Part shown: in pieces, positions 46,716-55,631 of the stretch
Layout of the letters: each line of letters begins with the position of its first letter
How positions within the stretch are numbered: the stretch's first letter is position 1
Source of the DNA: a bacterium
Lineage (GTDB): Bacteria; Zhuqueibacterota; Zhuqueibacteria; Residuimicrobiales; Residuimicrobiaceae
Assembly (NCBI GenBank): GCA_029554865.1
Contig: JAKPUX010000180.1
Location: 1 to 60,376 of the forward strand
DNA: 60,376 bases
Direction of reading: 5' to 3'
The notes under the pieces: model-generated
What the model was told of the DNA's origin: nothing
Databases searched by the model: none
Seen by the model: the letters and a program-made list of their open reading frames with translations, nothing else
Program-made: the position numbers and the translations under genes

Positions 46716-48386
46716 ATGTATAAATATCTCCTTCGATTAGTTATTATCCTCCTGTTGTGCAGTGCGTCCGGACGGGCTTCGGACCGGAGCGGTCGCGATC
46801 CCCTGATCATTTTTCATCTCGATTTCAATTCCGTTTCCCTGCGCGAAGAATATATCCGGCATTGGCTCAAGAATGCGGCGGAGATGGGCTACAATGCCGT
46901 GCTGTGGGAGATCGAGGATGAGGTCAAGTGGCAGATCTGCCCGGAGTGTGCCAGTCCGGACGCATTTTCAAAGGAGCAGTTTAGGGAACTCCTGGCATAT
47001 TCGCGCGGACTGGGGCTGGAACCCATCCCGCTCTTGCAGACCATCGGACATGCCGAATATGTCCTGCGACATGTTCCGTACCAAACCATGCGGGAAAATC
47101 CAGGACGGTACGACTGCTACTGCACGAGCAATCCGCGCGTCCGGCATTTTTTAAAGAGCTGGATCCGGGAATATCTCGAATTGTTCGGTCCTGTGCGCTA
47201 TTTCCATCTCGGCGGCGATGAAGCCTATGCCTTCGGCAGCTGTCCCCTCTGCTCCCTTGCGGTTACCCGGCAAGGCGCGAATGGGCTCTATAGCGAATAC
47301 ATCAGGGATATTGCGGAATCCCTGATCCGGAACGGCATCCGGCCGGGGGTCTGGAGCGATATGGTCCTGAAACATCCCGCCACTTTATCGCTGATTCCGA
47401 AAGATTTCATCTTCTGGGACTGGAATTACTGGGACGGCGAAGGCTCCCCCGAAGAGGTCATGGTCTGGAGCATGGGGCGCAGGGTGTCCGGAAAGGAAAT
47501 TACCGCGGAGGTGAGCCGGGAGTTCCCGGGCATCATCGACAGTACAGGCGCCCTGCGGGCTTTTTACACCTCTGACAGGCTGAAGAGTCTCGGATACGAG
47601 GTTATCCTCTGCAGTTCCTCGCGTTCCCACGGGGATGGCGTTTTTGCCGGGAGGCATGCGGTGCATGCCCCCAACATCGTGGCAGCGGCGCGAAAATGTG
47701 TCCAGGCGGATCTGCTGGGCACCTGTATCACCAGCTGGGCGGTGCGCATCTCCAATTACGAAACCCAGCAGCCCTGGTTTCATCTTGCACCCCTGACCTG
47801 CAAAAATCCGCACCTACCGCTTCGCGAACTCCTGCGTCTTACCGGGCAGGCGCTGTTCGGGGCGGACAGCAGTGCTTTTTTCACAGCGATCACCGGCATC
47901 GGGCAGCCCTTTCCCTTTGGCTCTGAAAAGACGACCGGTATCATGTGGACCGGTATGAAGGACGGCCGTCCGGCTCCGCCGGGACACCTTCGGGAACTCG
48001 TCCGCGCCTGGCGATCGGCTGGTGACGGGGCCCGATGGCAGCAAACGAAAGGAGATATTGCCATGGCTGGAGAAAATATCCAGACGGGGCTGGATCTCCT
48101 GAACCGGATGATACTGTCCACACAAGGGGGATCGTCCATAATGAATGCCTGGTCCAGGGCGGGCTATTTCCAATTATGGCAGCTGTACCTTGCCGATGAA
48201 CTGGTCCGGCATGCCGAAGGTGCTCCTTTGCAGTCGAACCACGAGATGGCCGAATTGGCGGGCTCGCTGCGGCGGGAATACAGAGCATGGGCGGAAGAGT
48301 GGATGACGCCGGCCTCCGCCGATCAGAATGCAGGGCTGATCTACGATGCCATCATTGACTTTTTCACGGCCGGTGGCGGGAACTAG
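46716..48386 (+). CDS. Secreted GH20-like glycoside hydrolase
   Basis: This 556-residue protein has a signal peptide (about residues 1-21) and a TIM-barrel of the GH20 type. Supporting motifs are LIIFHLDFNSVSLREEYI, PLLQTIGHAEYVLRH, and the catalytic pair in HLGGDEAYAFG (Asp168-Glu169). In GH20 the Asp orients the substrate N-acetyl group and the Glu is the acid. It lacks the usual N-terminal GH20b domain and has extra cysteine pairs (ICPECASP, SCPLC), as seen in a divergent GH20 branch. Probably removes terminal HexNAc residues in the periplasm or outside. It follows the ROK regulator by about 100 bases. Confidence 0.8.
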   Translation: MYKYLLRLVIILLLCSASGRASDRSGRDPLIIFHLDFNSVSLREEYIRHWLKNAAEMGYNAVLWEIEDEVKWQICPECASPDAFSKEQFRELLAYSRGLGLEPIPLLQTIGHAEYVLRHVPYQTMRENPGRYDCYCTSNPRVRHFLKSWIREYLELFGPVRYFHLGGDEAYAFGSCPLCSLAVTRQGANGLYSEYIRDIAESLIRNGIRPGVWSDMVLKHPATLSLIPKDFIFWDWNYWDGEGSPEEVMVWSMGRRVSGKEITAEVSREFPGIIDSTGALRAFYTSDRLKSLGYEVILCSSSRSHGDGVFAGRHAVHAPNIVAAARKCVQADLLGTCITSWAVRISNYETQQPWFHLAPLTCKNPHLPLRELLRLTGQALFGADSSAFFTAITGIGQPFPFGSEKTTGIMWTGMKDGRPAPPGHLRELVRAWRSAGDGARWQQTKGDIAMAGENIQTGLDLLNRMILSTQGGSSIMNAWSRAGYFQLWQLYLADELVRHAEGAPLQSNHEMAELAGSLRREYRAWAEEWMTPASADQNAGLIYDAIIDFFTAGGGN

Positions 48387-48435
48387 TTCCGCTTCGCCGG
48401 TTCGTTTCGTCGCACTCTAACTAAAGGGCTATTCG

Positions 48436-49905
48436 ATGCTCATTCAGACAGCGGACATTGTGGTTATCCTGATCTATGCCCTGTTCATGGGGTACTTGGG
48501 ATATTATGCCAAAAGGCGCGTACAAAATGTCGAAGACTATTTTGCCGGCGGCCGTAAAGTACCCTGGTGGATGGCGGCCATCTCTCACCACATGTCCGGC
48601 TACAGTGCCTTTGCCTTCGTCGGGCATGCGACGATCGCCTATATGAGCGGATTTTCAATCTGGACCTTTTTTGCCGTGCCTATTTTTATCGCGATGATCA
48701 TCGGCGCCAGAGTGTGGGCGCCGAAATGGGTCCGCCTGAAGGTCATTACACCCGTTGAATACCTCGAGGAGCGGTTTAATCTGGGCACGCGGCAGCTCTT
48801 CGCCTGGAGCGGCATCGGAATCAAATTTGTCGATGAAGGAGTAAAGCTGTATTCGCTCTCTGTGATCGTACACGTCGTCACAGGCTTTTCTCTTGAGCTG
48901 GTGATCGTCGCCTGTGGACTAGTCACCATGTTCTATCTGTTGTTTGGCGGCTTGTGGGCCACCATGCTGACCGATTTCGCGCAGTTCATAATCCAGTTTT
49001 CGGTGACGCTCCTGCTGGTGCCGCTGGTCCTGAACGCGGTGGGGGGCTGGCATTCAATGTGGGAGCAGCTGCCGCCCGGGCACCATGCTCTTTTCAGTGA
49101 TACCATCTCGCCTTGGTTCGTCTTTGTCTATCTGTTCGTGATCATTCTCAGTTACAACGGCGGCACCTGGGGCCTGGCGCAGCGTTTTTATTCGATCGGC
49201 AAGCCGCGTGACGCGCAAAAAGCAGCGCTCCTCTCCGCCGCCCTCTACCTCGTCTACCCGCTGGCCATCTATATCCCGATCTGGTCCGCCCGGCTGGTGC
49301 TGGGGCCGGTCACAGATCCCGAGCAGGCCTACGTCCTGGTGGCGCAAAAATTTCTCAGCCAGGTATCACCCGGCATGATCGGATTGTTCGTCAGTGCCAT
49401 TTTTGCCTCAACAATGTCCATGATCAGCGCCGATCTGAATTCTCTGGCGGCCGTCTTCACCAAGGATATTTATCAACGAGTCATCAAGCCCAACTCCACA
49501 GATGGCGCTTTGCTGCGTGTGGGTATGATCTCGACCATCATCCTGGGTCTTCTGACCATCGTCGCCGCCCTGATCACGATTCGAATGGAGAATGCCTTCT
49601 CAGCCATGGTTGAATGGTATGCAGCTATTCTGGGGCCGATATCAATACCCTTGCTGTTCGGGATGCTGTACAAGAAAGCGACCTGGCGGGGCGCCCTGGC
49701 CTCCTGGGGAGCGGGATTCACGACCTTTATCGCCGTCAAGTATGGCTATGCAGCTTTGGCCGGACAAGCGACTCCCTTCGCCCTCTATACAGGACTCGAA
49801 CTGCTGGCCTCGTTCATCGTCTTTTACGGCGAAGGCTTTATCAGCAAGCATACCCCGGAAGAAAAAAAGCGCATCGACGGACTCTTTGCGCGTCTGAAAA
49901 AATAG
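48436..49905 (+). CDS. Sodium:solute symporter (SSS family)
   Basis: This 489-residue inner-membrane transporter has about 13 hydrophobic segments. SSS-family features include the first helix and loop YFAGGRKVPWWMAAISHHMSG, VTPVEYLEERFNLGTRQLF-type sequence, and FASTMSMISADLNSLAAVFTKDIY. It couples sodium influx to uptake of a sugar or related solute. Lying between a GH20-like enzyme and the NagA/NagB-type pair, it most likely imports the released amino sugar (inference). No phosphotransferase components are in the window, so the sugar would enter unphosphorylated. Confidence 0.9.
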   Translation: MLIQTADIVVILIYALFMGYLGYYAKRRVQNVEDYFAGGRKVPWWMAAISHHMSGYSAFAFVGHATIAYMSGFSIWTFFAVPIFIAMIIGARVWAPKWVRLKVITPVEYLEERFNLGTRQLFAWSGIGIKFVDEGVKLYSLSVIVHVVTGFSLELVIVACGLVTMFYLLFGGLWATMLTDFAQFIIQFSVTLLLVPLVLNAVGGWHSMWEQLPPGHHALFSDTISPWFVFVYLFVIILSYNGGTWGLAQRFYSIGKPRDAQKAALLSAALYLVYPLAIYIPIWSARLVLGPVTDPEQAYVLVAQKFLSQVSPGMIGLFVSAIFASTMSMISADLNSLAAVFTKDIYQRVIKPNSTDGALLRVGMISTIILGLLTIVAALITIRMENAFSAMVEWYAAILGPISIPLLFGMLYKKATWRGALASWGAGFTTFIAVKYGYAALAGQATPFALYTGLELLASFIVFYGEGFISKHTPEEKKRIDGLFARLKK

Positions 49906-50029
49906 CCGGGGGAGAGAAATATAAAAAAGCCGGAAATAAGCGAGGCCGAATCTATTCACGCCGGGCTCTCACCGGGGATTCGGGTTCATATCGCTGGGAT
50001 GATTGGTCTTTCTGATAACGGGGCGGTCA

Positions 50030-51406
50030 ATGAACAAAAAGTCTAATCCAAAAAAGATTCAGATCATCAACGGTAACATCATATTGCCTGCGGCGGTTTT
50101 CAGCGGCAATCTGGAAATAGAGGAGGGCCGCATCACCTATATCGGGCCCGGCTGCCGCATGACTAATCCGGATTGTCAGATCAATGCGATAGGGCGATAC
50201 ATCCTGCCGGGTTTTATCGACATCCATACCAACGGCATTGCCGGCTTTGATTTGACCAACGGCGTCTATGATCTCGAATCAGGACGTTTTCGCAATGATG
50301 AAGCGACCTATATCAAAGGCCTCGAGTGGGCATTGTACCGCTATGCCAAGACCGGCGTCACCCGCGCCATATTGACCAGCCTCGCGGCGCCTCTCGGGCA
50401 ATTGAAGAGAATTTTCAGCTATGTGAACAAATACAAGAGCGAGGGAGCGCAAACACCCTGGAAGGACATCCTGGGCGGTCTGTTCGTCGAAGGCACATTC
50501 ATGAAGCTTGTCAGTTTTCGCGGCGCCCATAATCCGGGGTACTTTAAAAAACCCTCTGTCGAGCTATTCGATGACCTGCAGAAAATGAGCGGAGGGATGA
50601 TCAAGGTGGTCAATGTTGTCCCGGAGTGGGATCAATCGGCCCTGCAGCTGATCCGCTATCTGGCCGCCCGGAATGTCATCTGCGCCGCAGGCCATACCGG
50701 CGCCACCGGCCGGCAATATGAATTGGCCATTCAGAACGGTCTGCGGCTGGCGGTCCACTTTTTAAACGGACCCACCGGTTCTTCCAGCAAGTCACTCGAT
50801 GGCGGCGGAGCCGTAGAGACGGTCCTGCGTTCGGACAGCATGTTCGTGGAACTGATCGTCGATGGATACCATGTCGACAAGGCCTATGTGCTGGATACGA
50901 TCAAACGCAAGAACTATGACCGGGTCATCGCCATCACGGACAGCATGTTCGCTGCGGAACTGCCGGGATTGAAACAGTTCAAGATCTTCAACATCACCGG
51001 CAAAGTCGCCGAGAACGGTGAATACCTCCAGATTGCCGACCGGGAGGATGCCCTGTTCGGCAGCAAGCTGGTGATGGTCGAGGCTTTCAATAATCTGCTC
51101 AACTGGCTTACGGCCCCCACCGGCGGCATCTGGAATGTTCTGCATGAGCCGCTCGATTTTAATCAGGCACTGGTCAAGGTCTCTTCGATGTGCAGCGACA
51201 ATCCCGCCAGGGTCCTCGGAATTTACAATTCCCAGGATAATACCGGCAGCATCGAGATCGGCAAGCGGGCCGACCTTCTCATCGGCGAGATCGCCCGGGT
51301 GGGAGAAAAATACCGTTTCAACATCAATCAGGTGATGGTGAACGGCATGACCATAGACGAGTTCACCGGCCAGGGTATCACGGAACCAGTGGCCGTGCTG
51401 GCCTAG
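50030..51406 (+). CDS. nagA: N-acetylglucosamine-6-phosphate deacetylase-like amidohydrolase
   Basis: This 458-residue amidohydrolase resembles NagA. The four active-site positions known from E. coli NagA have clear counterparts: Glu154 (LFVEGTF), His222 (AAGHTGATG), His243 (AVHFLNGPTG) and catalytic Asp304 (AITDSMFAA). The HxH position reads HTN, as the corresponding QLN in E. coli is also not HxH. It would deacetylate GlcNAc-6-phosphate or a close relative. It is longer than most NagA proteins (~385). The ATG at 50030 is chosen; an upstream in-frame ATG at 50003 adds nine residues. NagB follows, giving the standard two-step pathway. Confidence 0.82.
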   Translation: MNKKSNPKKIQIINGNIILPAAVFSGNLEIEEGRITYIGPGCRMTNPDCQINAIGRYILPGFIDIHTNGIAGFDLTNGVYDLESGRFRNDEATYIKGLEWALYRYAKTGVTRAILTSLAAPLGQLKRIFSYVNKYKSEGAQTPWKDILGGLFVEGTFMKLVSFRGAHNPGYFKKPSVELFDDLQKMSGGMIKVVNVVPEWDQSALQLIRYLAARNVICAAGHTGATGRQYELAIQNGLRLAVHFLNGPTGSSSKSLDGGGAVETVLRSDSMFVELIVDGYHVDKAYVLDTIKRKNYDRVIAITDSMFAAELPGLKQFKIFNITGKVAENGEYLQIADREDALFGSKLVMVEAFNNLLNWLTAPTGGIWNVLHEPLDFNQALVKVSSMCSDNPARVLGIYNSQDNTGSIEIGKRADLLIGEIARVGEKYRFNINQVMVNGMTIDEFTGQGITEPVAVLA

Positions 51407-51447
51407 CCAGATCCATAACGGCGCTTATTGACTGTGAGGTTTGCAGA

Positions 51448-52227
51448 GTGACTCCGAATCCGGAAGTGCGAAAATATCAGATCGACCGTTTGAGAATCAC
51501 CATTTTCCCGGAGAGAAGTGCGATGGGGCAGGCGGCCGCCGCCGGGGTGGCTGACAAGATCCGCGCGCTGGCTGCCCGGCAGGATGCCATCCGGATGGTC
51601 TTTGCGGCAGCGCCATCCCAGAATGAGTTCCTGGATGCCCTGATCAAGACCGAGGGCCTCCCCTGGGCAAAAATCACCGCCTTTCACATGGATGAATATA
51701 TCGGACTCGATCCCGCTGCCCCGCAGCGTTTCGGCCAGTTCCTCAGGGCCAGACTGTTCGACCGCGTGCCATTCGGCCGTATTCACTACCTGAACCCATC
51801 CACGGAAAGGGTCGCGCAAGAGTGCGAGCGGTATACTGCACTTTTTACCGCTGCACCCATTGACATCATCTGCATGGGCATCGGCGAAAATGGCCACATT
51901 GCCTTTAACGACCCCCCGGTGGCCGATTTCAATGATCCCCGGATAGTCAAGGTGGTCGATCTGGACCCGGTCTGCCGCCAGCAGCAGGTCAATGATGGCT
52001 GCTTTGCTTCCTTGAATGAGGTGCCCAAACAAGCCATAACCCTCACAGTCCCGGCGCTGGCCGCGGGCAAAAGCCTGTTCATCATCGTACCGGGAAAAAC
52101 CAAGAGCAAGGCCGTGCATGACACCCTGCTCGGCGAAATCGGCACCCATTGTCCGGCCTCGATCCTGCGAAATCATCCCGACGCGGAACTCTACCTGGAT
52201 GCAGACTCCGCTGCCGCACTGGCCTGA
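51448..52227 (+). CDS. nagB: Glucosamine-6-phosphate deaminase-like protein
   Basis: This 259-residue protein starts at GTG 51448 with GAGG upstream. Family signatures are FHMDEYIGL (the Asp-Glu pair of the active site) and MGIGENGHIAFNDPP with the ring-opening His. At the positions of E. coli Asp141 and Glu148 it has Asn and Asp, a variation also seen in other deaminases of this type. It converts GlcN-6-phosphate to fructose-6-phosphate and ammonia. It comes 41 bases after NagA, so both are presumably co-expressed. 6-Phosphogluconolactonase is a less likely alternative because of the gene context. Confidence 0.85.
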   Translation: MTPNPEVRKYQIDRLRITIFPERSAMGQAAAAGVADKIRALAARQDAIRMVFAAAPSQNEFLDALIKTEGLPWAKITAFHMDEYIGLDPAAPQRFGQFLRARLFDRVPFGRIHYLNPSTERVAQECERYTALFTAAPIDIICMGIGENGHIAFNDPPVADFNDPRIVKVVDLDPVCRQQQVNDGCFASLNEVPKQAITLTVPALAAGKSLFIIVPGKTKSKAVHDTLLGEIGTHCPASILRNHPDAELYLDADSAAALA

Positions 52228-52265
52228 TCGAGTTGTTTTACTCTATGAAACGACGAGGAACAACC

Positions 52266-54335
52266 ATGCGAAACAATACTGTAAAGCTTTTATCCACTCT
52301 CCTGACCCTTATGTTCGTCCATCTGGCGGCCGGTCAGCCTCCAGCCAGTCAACTCAATCTCATGCCGGTCCCGGAAAAGGTCGAGCTCCTTGCGGGCAAG
52401 TACCGGCTGGATGCCGGTTTCACGGTCCGGATTGCCGGTGCACAGAGCGGGCGGCTGGTAAAAGGGGCATCCCGGATCCTCGACCGGCTGACCGGACGGA
52501 CCGGGTTGTTCCTCGCGAACCCCACTTCCTTGCTTGATGCGAGTGCACCGGCTGCCGGCATGCTCCTTACGGCCGGGCGGCAAGGTGAACTTGCCCCGCT
52601 GCAAGATGAATCGTATGATCTGGTCATCACCCCGGACGGCATCAAGATGACCGCGGAGACGGATATTGGCATCATCCGGGGGCTGGAAACCGTTCTGCAG
52701 CTGCTTGACGCTGATGAAAACGGCTATTTCTTTCCGGCCGTGCGGGTCCACGACAAACCCAGGTTTCCCTGGCGCGGCCTGCTCATCGATGCCGGCCGTC
52801 ATTTCATTCCGGCGGACATCATCAGACGCAATCTGGACGCCATGGCGGCGGTCAAGATGAATGTGCTGCACTGGCATCTTACGGAGGATCAGGGATTCCG
52901 GATCGAAAGCAAGGCCTTTCCAAAGCTGCACCAGCTCGGATCTGACGGTCTTTATTACACCCAGGCGGAGATCGCCGGTATCGTCGCCTATGCCGGTGAC
53001 CGGGGCATTCGGGTAATGCCCGAATTCGACCTCCCCGGCCATGCCACCAGCTGGTTTGTCGGCTATCCGGAACTGGCGAGCGCTCCGGGCCCCTATACCA
53101 TCGAGCGGAAATGGGGAATCTTTGATCCGACCTTCGATCCGACCCGCGAAGAAATCTATCAATTCCTCACAACCTTTTTTGCCGAGATGGCGACTCTTTT
53201 CCCCGATCCCTGCTGGCATATCGGCGGCGATGAAAACAAGGGCCATCAATGGGATGCCAATCCCGAAATCCAGGCCTTCATGCGGAAAAACGGGCTTGCC
53301 GATAACCATGCCCTGCAAAACCATTTTAATATGCGGCTGGAGAAAATCCTCGATAAACTTGGCAAGACCATGGTGGGCTGGTACACCGATGCCCCTCCGG
53401 AGTTGAATAAAAAGTATATCATCGAGGTATGGAAAGGCCGGGAGGCGATGTATGACATGGTGCGCAGAGGCTATCGCAGCCTGCTGGCGTACGGCTTCTA
53501 TATCGATCTGATCCAGCCGACGGAATATCACTATGCCAACGATCCGATACCGGTGGACTCTGTTCTGACCGAACGGGAGAAGGCGATGATCCTGGGCGGC
53601 GAGGCCACCATGTGGGCCGAGTTCGTCGGGCCGGAAACCATCGACTCGCGCATCTGGCCCCGCACGGCGGCCATCGCCGAACGTCTCTGGTCCCAAAGCG
53701 AAGTGAAAGATGTAGCTGAGATGTTCCGCCGTCTCGCGGTGGTGAGTGTCCAACTGGAGGAACTGGGCCTGACCCATATCAAGAATTTTGACATGATGCT
53801 GCGGCGGCTGGCCGAACGCCATCCCGTCGATGAGCTGAAAAGGTTTGTGGATGTCATCGAGCCGATGTATACCTATTCTCGTGACCGGCCGCATGTCTTC
53901 AAGTCGCACTATCCCTTGACTCGGGTGGTCGATGCCGCCCTGCCTGATCCCCCGGCTGCGCGGGAATTCGACCTCCTGGTGGAGGGACTGATCGCCGGTG
54001 GGAAAGAACAGGAAGAGTGCCTCAAATCATTGACCATTCGGCTCGAGACCTTGCAGGCGGACTATCCCCGCCTGATGGAGACGATAAACGGCTCACCGGT
54101 CTTGTGGGAGGTCAGACCCCTGGCAGAGGGTTTGGCAGTATGCACCACCATTGGTCTGGAGGCGCTGGAACTGGTTAAAAAACAGCAAAAACCCGCCTCC
54201 GCCTGGATTGAAATCCGGCTGGCTCTGCTCAAAAAGGCGCAGGTTCCCAGCGGGGAAGCCGAACTGTTGATAGCCCACTCCCTCGAAAAACTGGTTAAAA
54301 GCATGGCCCGGCCGGATTCTCCGCCGCGTAAATAA
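52266..54335 (+). CDS. Secreted GH20 beta-N-acetylhexosaminidase
   Basis: This 689-residue enzyme has a signal peptide (MRNNTVKLLSTLLTLMFVHL), an N-terminal GH20b domain (about residues 30-150) and a GH20 TIM-barrel. Motifs are RGLLIDAGRHFIPADIIRRN, NVLHWHLTEDQGFRIES, VMPEFDLPGHATSWF and the catalytic Asp322-Glu323 in HIGGDENKG. It releases terminal GlcNAc or GalNAc. The ATG at 52266 follows GAGG; the frame runs further upstream into nagB. The C-terminal ~170 residues are helical and not assigned. Unlike the broken GH20 gene at 22711-23630, this one is intact. Confidence 0.9.
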   Translation: MRNNTVKLLSTLLTLMFVHLAAGQPPASQLNLMPVPEKVELLAGKYRLDAGFTVRIAGAQSGRLVKGASRILDRLTGRTGLFLANPTSLLDASAPAAGMLLTAGRQGELAPLQDESYDLVITPDGIKMTAETDIGIIRGLETVLQLLDADENGYFFPAVRVHDKPRFPWRGLLIDAGRHFIPADIIRRNLDAMAAVKMNVLHWHLTEDQGFRIESKAFPKLHQLGSDGLYYTQAEIAGIVAYAGDRGIRVMPEFDLPGHATSWFVGYPELASAPGPYTIERKWGIFDPTFDPTREEIYQFLTTFFAEMATLFPDPCWHIGGDENKGHQWDANPEIQAFMRKNGLADNHALQNHFNMRLEKILDKLGKTMVGWYTDAPPELNKKYIIEVWKGREAMYDMVRRGYRSLLAYGFYIDLIQPTEYHYANDPIPVDSVLTEREKAMILGGEATMWAEFVGPETIDSRIWPRTAAIAERLWSQSEVKDVAEMFRRLAVVSVQLEELGLTHIKNFDMMLRRLAERHPVDELKRFVDVIEPMYTYSRDRPHVFKSHYPLTRVVDAALPDPPAAREFDLLVEGLIAGGKEQEECLKSLTIRLETLQADYPRLMETINGSPVLWEVRPLAEGLAVCTTIGLEALELVKKQQKPASAWIEIRLALLKKAQVPSGEAELLIAHSLEKLVKSMARPDSPPRK

Positions 54336-54416
54336 GAGAGGGAGAGTGGCTTTTTTACTGAGCGATCGGATGAAAATAGTCTTGAATGATAATCTCTTAC
54401 ACTGAGGGTGACTACA

Positions 54417-55484
54417 ATGATAAAGAAATGGTTGACTCTCTGCTGGCTGTTGCCGGCGCTGGCCGTTGCCCAGGGTTCTGGTGCTACCAAAGCCCTGCAA
54501 AAGGTCAAAATGGATACGCTCCGTTTGCATCCGATCGGTGATTCCATCACCCGGGGCAAATCAGGGGATACCTATCGTCACTATCTGCGCAAGCGAATCA
54601 TGCAGGAGATGGGGGTGGCGGTGGATTTTGTCGGATCATGCCCCCATGCGCCGGACTCGAATGCCGGTTGGGGCGATTATCCCGCCATGGCCGACAGCCT
54701 CGACAACGATCTCGAACACGACGGCTGGGGCGGCCTGAAAATTCACGAGATCATCAACTCCACCGGCAATACGCAGGGGTATCCAAACTTCACCATTGAA
54801 GAGCTGTTGAAAAACTACCCTTCGGATTTCATCCTGCTGATGATCGGCACCAACGATCTCTATTTTTACTATCAGGTCAATACCGCCTGGATCAGACTGG
54901 ATACCCTTATTACAAAGATCGTCAACAATACAAATGCCCATCTGATTGTGTCCTCAATTCCGCCGACCTATCTGGAGATGACCAACCTCAAAATCAGATC
55001 CTACAATACCGCGGCCCAACAGATCGTCAATTCCCTGCATGCGCAGGGGAAAAAGGTATCGTTCGTCGACGTCAACAGCAGAATGACCCTCCTCGATCTG
55101 TCGAGCGATGTCGTCCATCCCAATAGTCAGGGCTTTCAGAAAATCTCGGACTGCTATTTTGAGGGGATCCAGACGGTCCTGACCGGTGTCGCGGCCGATC
55201 CGATAGAATCGTCAAAGCCTGCCGGATACAACCTCGAGCAGAACTATCCTAATCCCTTCAATTCGGACACGACGATCCGGTTTTCTCTCCCAGAGAAGGC
55301 CTTTGTGACCCTGAAGGTGTACGACCTGCTCGGCAGAGAAATCCGCACGTGTATCTCTGAAATGAAGCAACCCGGCCAGTTCAGCTATCGTTTCGATGCC
55401 AGCGAGATGAGCAGCGGCTGCTACTTTTACCGGATGAATGCCGGTGGATATTCTGTGGCCAAAAGTTTCGTGCTATTGCGGTGA
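54417..55484 (+). CDS. Secreted SGNH/GDSL esterase with T9SS sorting domain
   Basis: This 355-residue protein has a signal peptide, an SGNH hydrolase domain and a T9SS type-A sorting domain. Block I is HPIGDSITRGKSG (nucleophile Ser), block III GTND (LLMIGTNDLYFYY) and block V DVVHPNSQG with the catalytic His. The tail is LEQNYPNPFNSDTTIRFSL ... KSFVLLR. Proteins of this type are carbohydrate esterases or acyl hydrolases. In this locus it may remove ester groups from the glycan before GH20 or lyase attack. The ATG at 54417 is preferred over GTG 54408. Confidence 0.85.
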   Translation: MIKKWLTLCWLLPALAVAQGSGATKALQKVKMDTLRLHPIGDSITRGKSGDTYRHYLRKRIMQEMGVAVDFVGSCPHAPDSNAGWGDYPAMADSLDNDLEHDGWGGLKIHEIINSTGNTQGYPNFTIEELLKNYPSDFILLMIGTNDLYFYYQVNTAWIRLDTLITKIVNNTNAHLIVSSIPPTYLEMTNLKIRSYNTAAQQIVNSLHAQGKKVSFVDVNSRMTLLDLSSDVVHPNSQGFQKISDCYFEGIQTVLTGVAADPIESSKPAGYNLEQNYPNPFNSDTTIRFSLPEKAFVTLKVYDLLGREIRTCISEMKQPGQFSYRFDASEMSSGCYFYRMNAGGYSVAKSFVLLR

Positions 55485-55631
55485 AGCGCCGTTGCAAGCC
55501 TGATGGACTCAAATTTTTGCCGGTAATACTGGTCCGGCAGCGTGGTGGCCGTTTGCCGGATTCCGCCTGAATCCTCTGCGCTTTCGAATCCCATTTTGTT
55601 TGCTAGAATGCTAACCCGGAAGAGAATCAAA

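Noticed and set aside
48379-48390. GGAACTAGTTCC palindrome at the end of the GH20-like gene
   Set aside because: It is a short palindrome overlapping the stop codon, without a T-run or a promoter nearby; likely chance.
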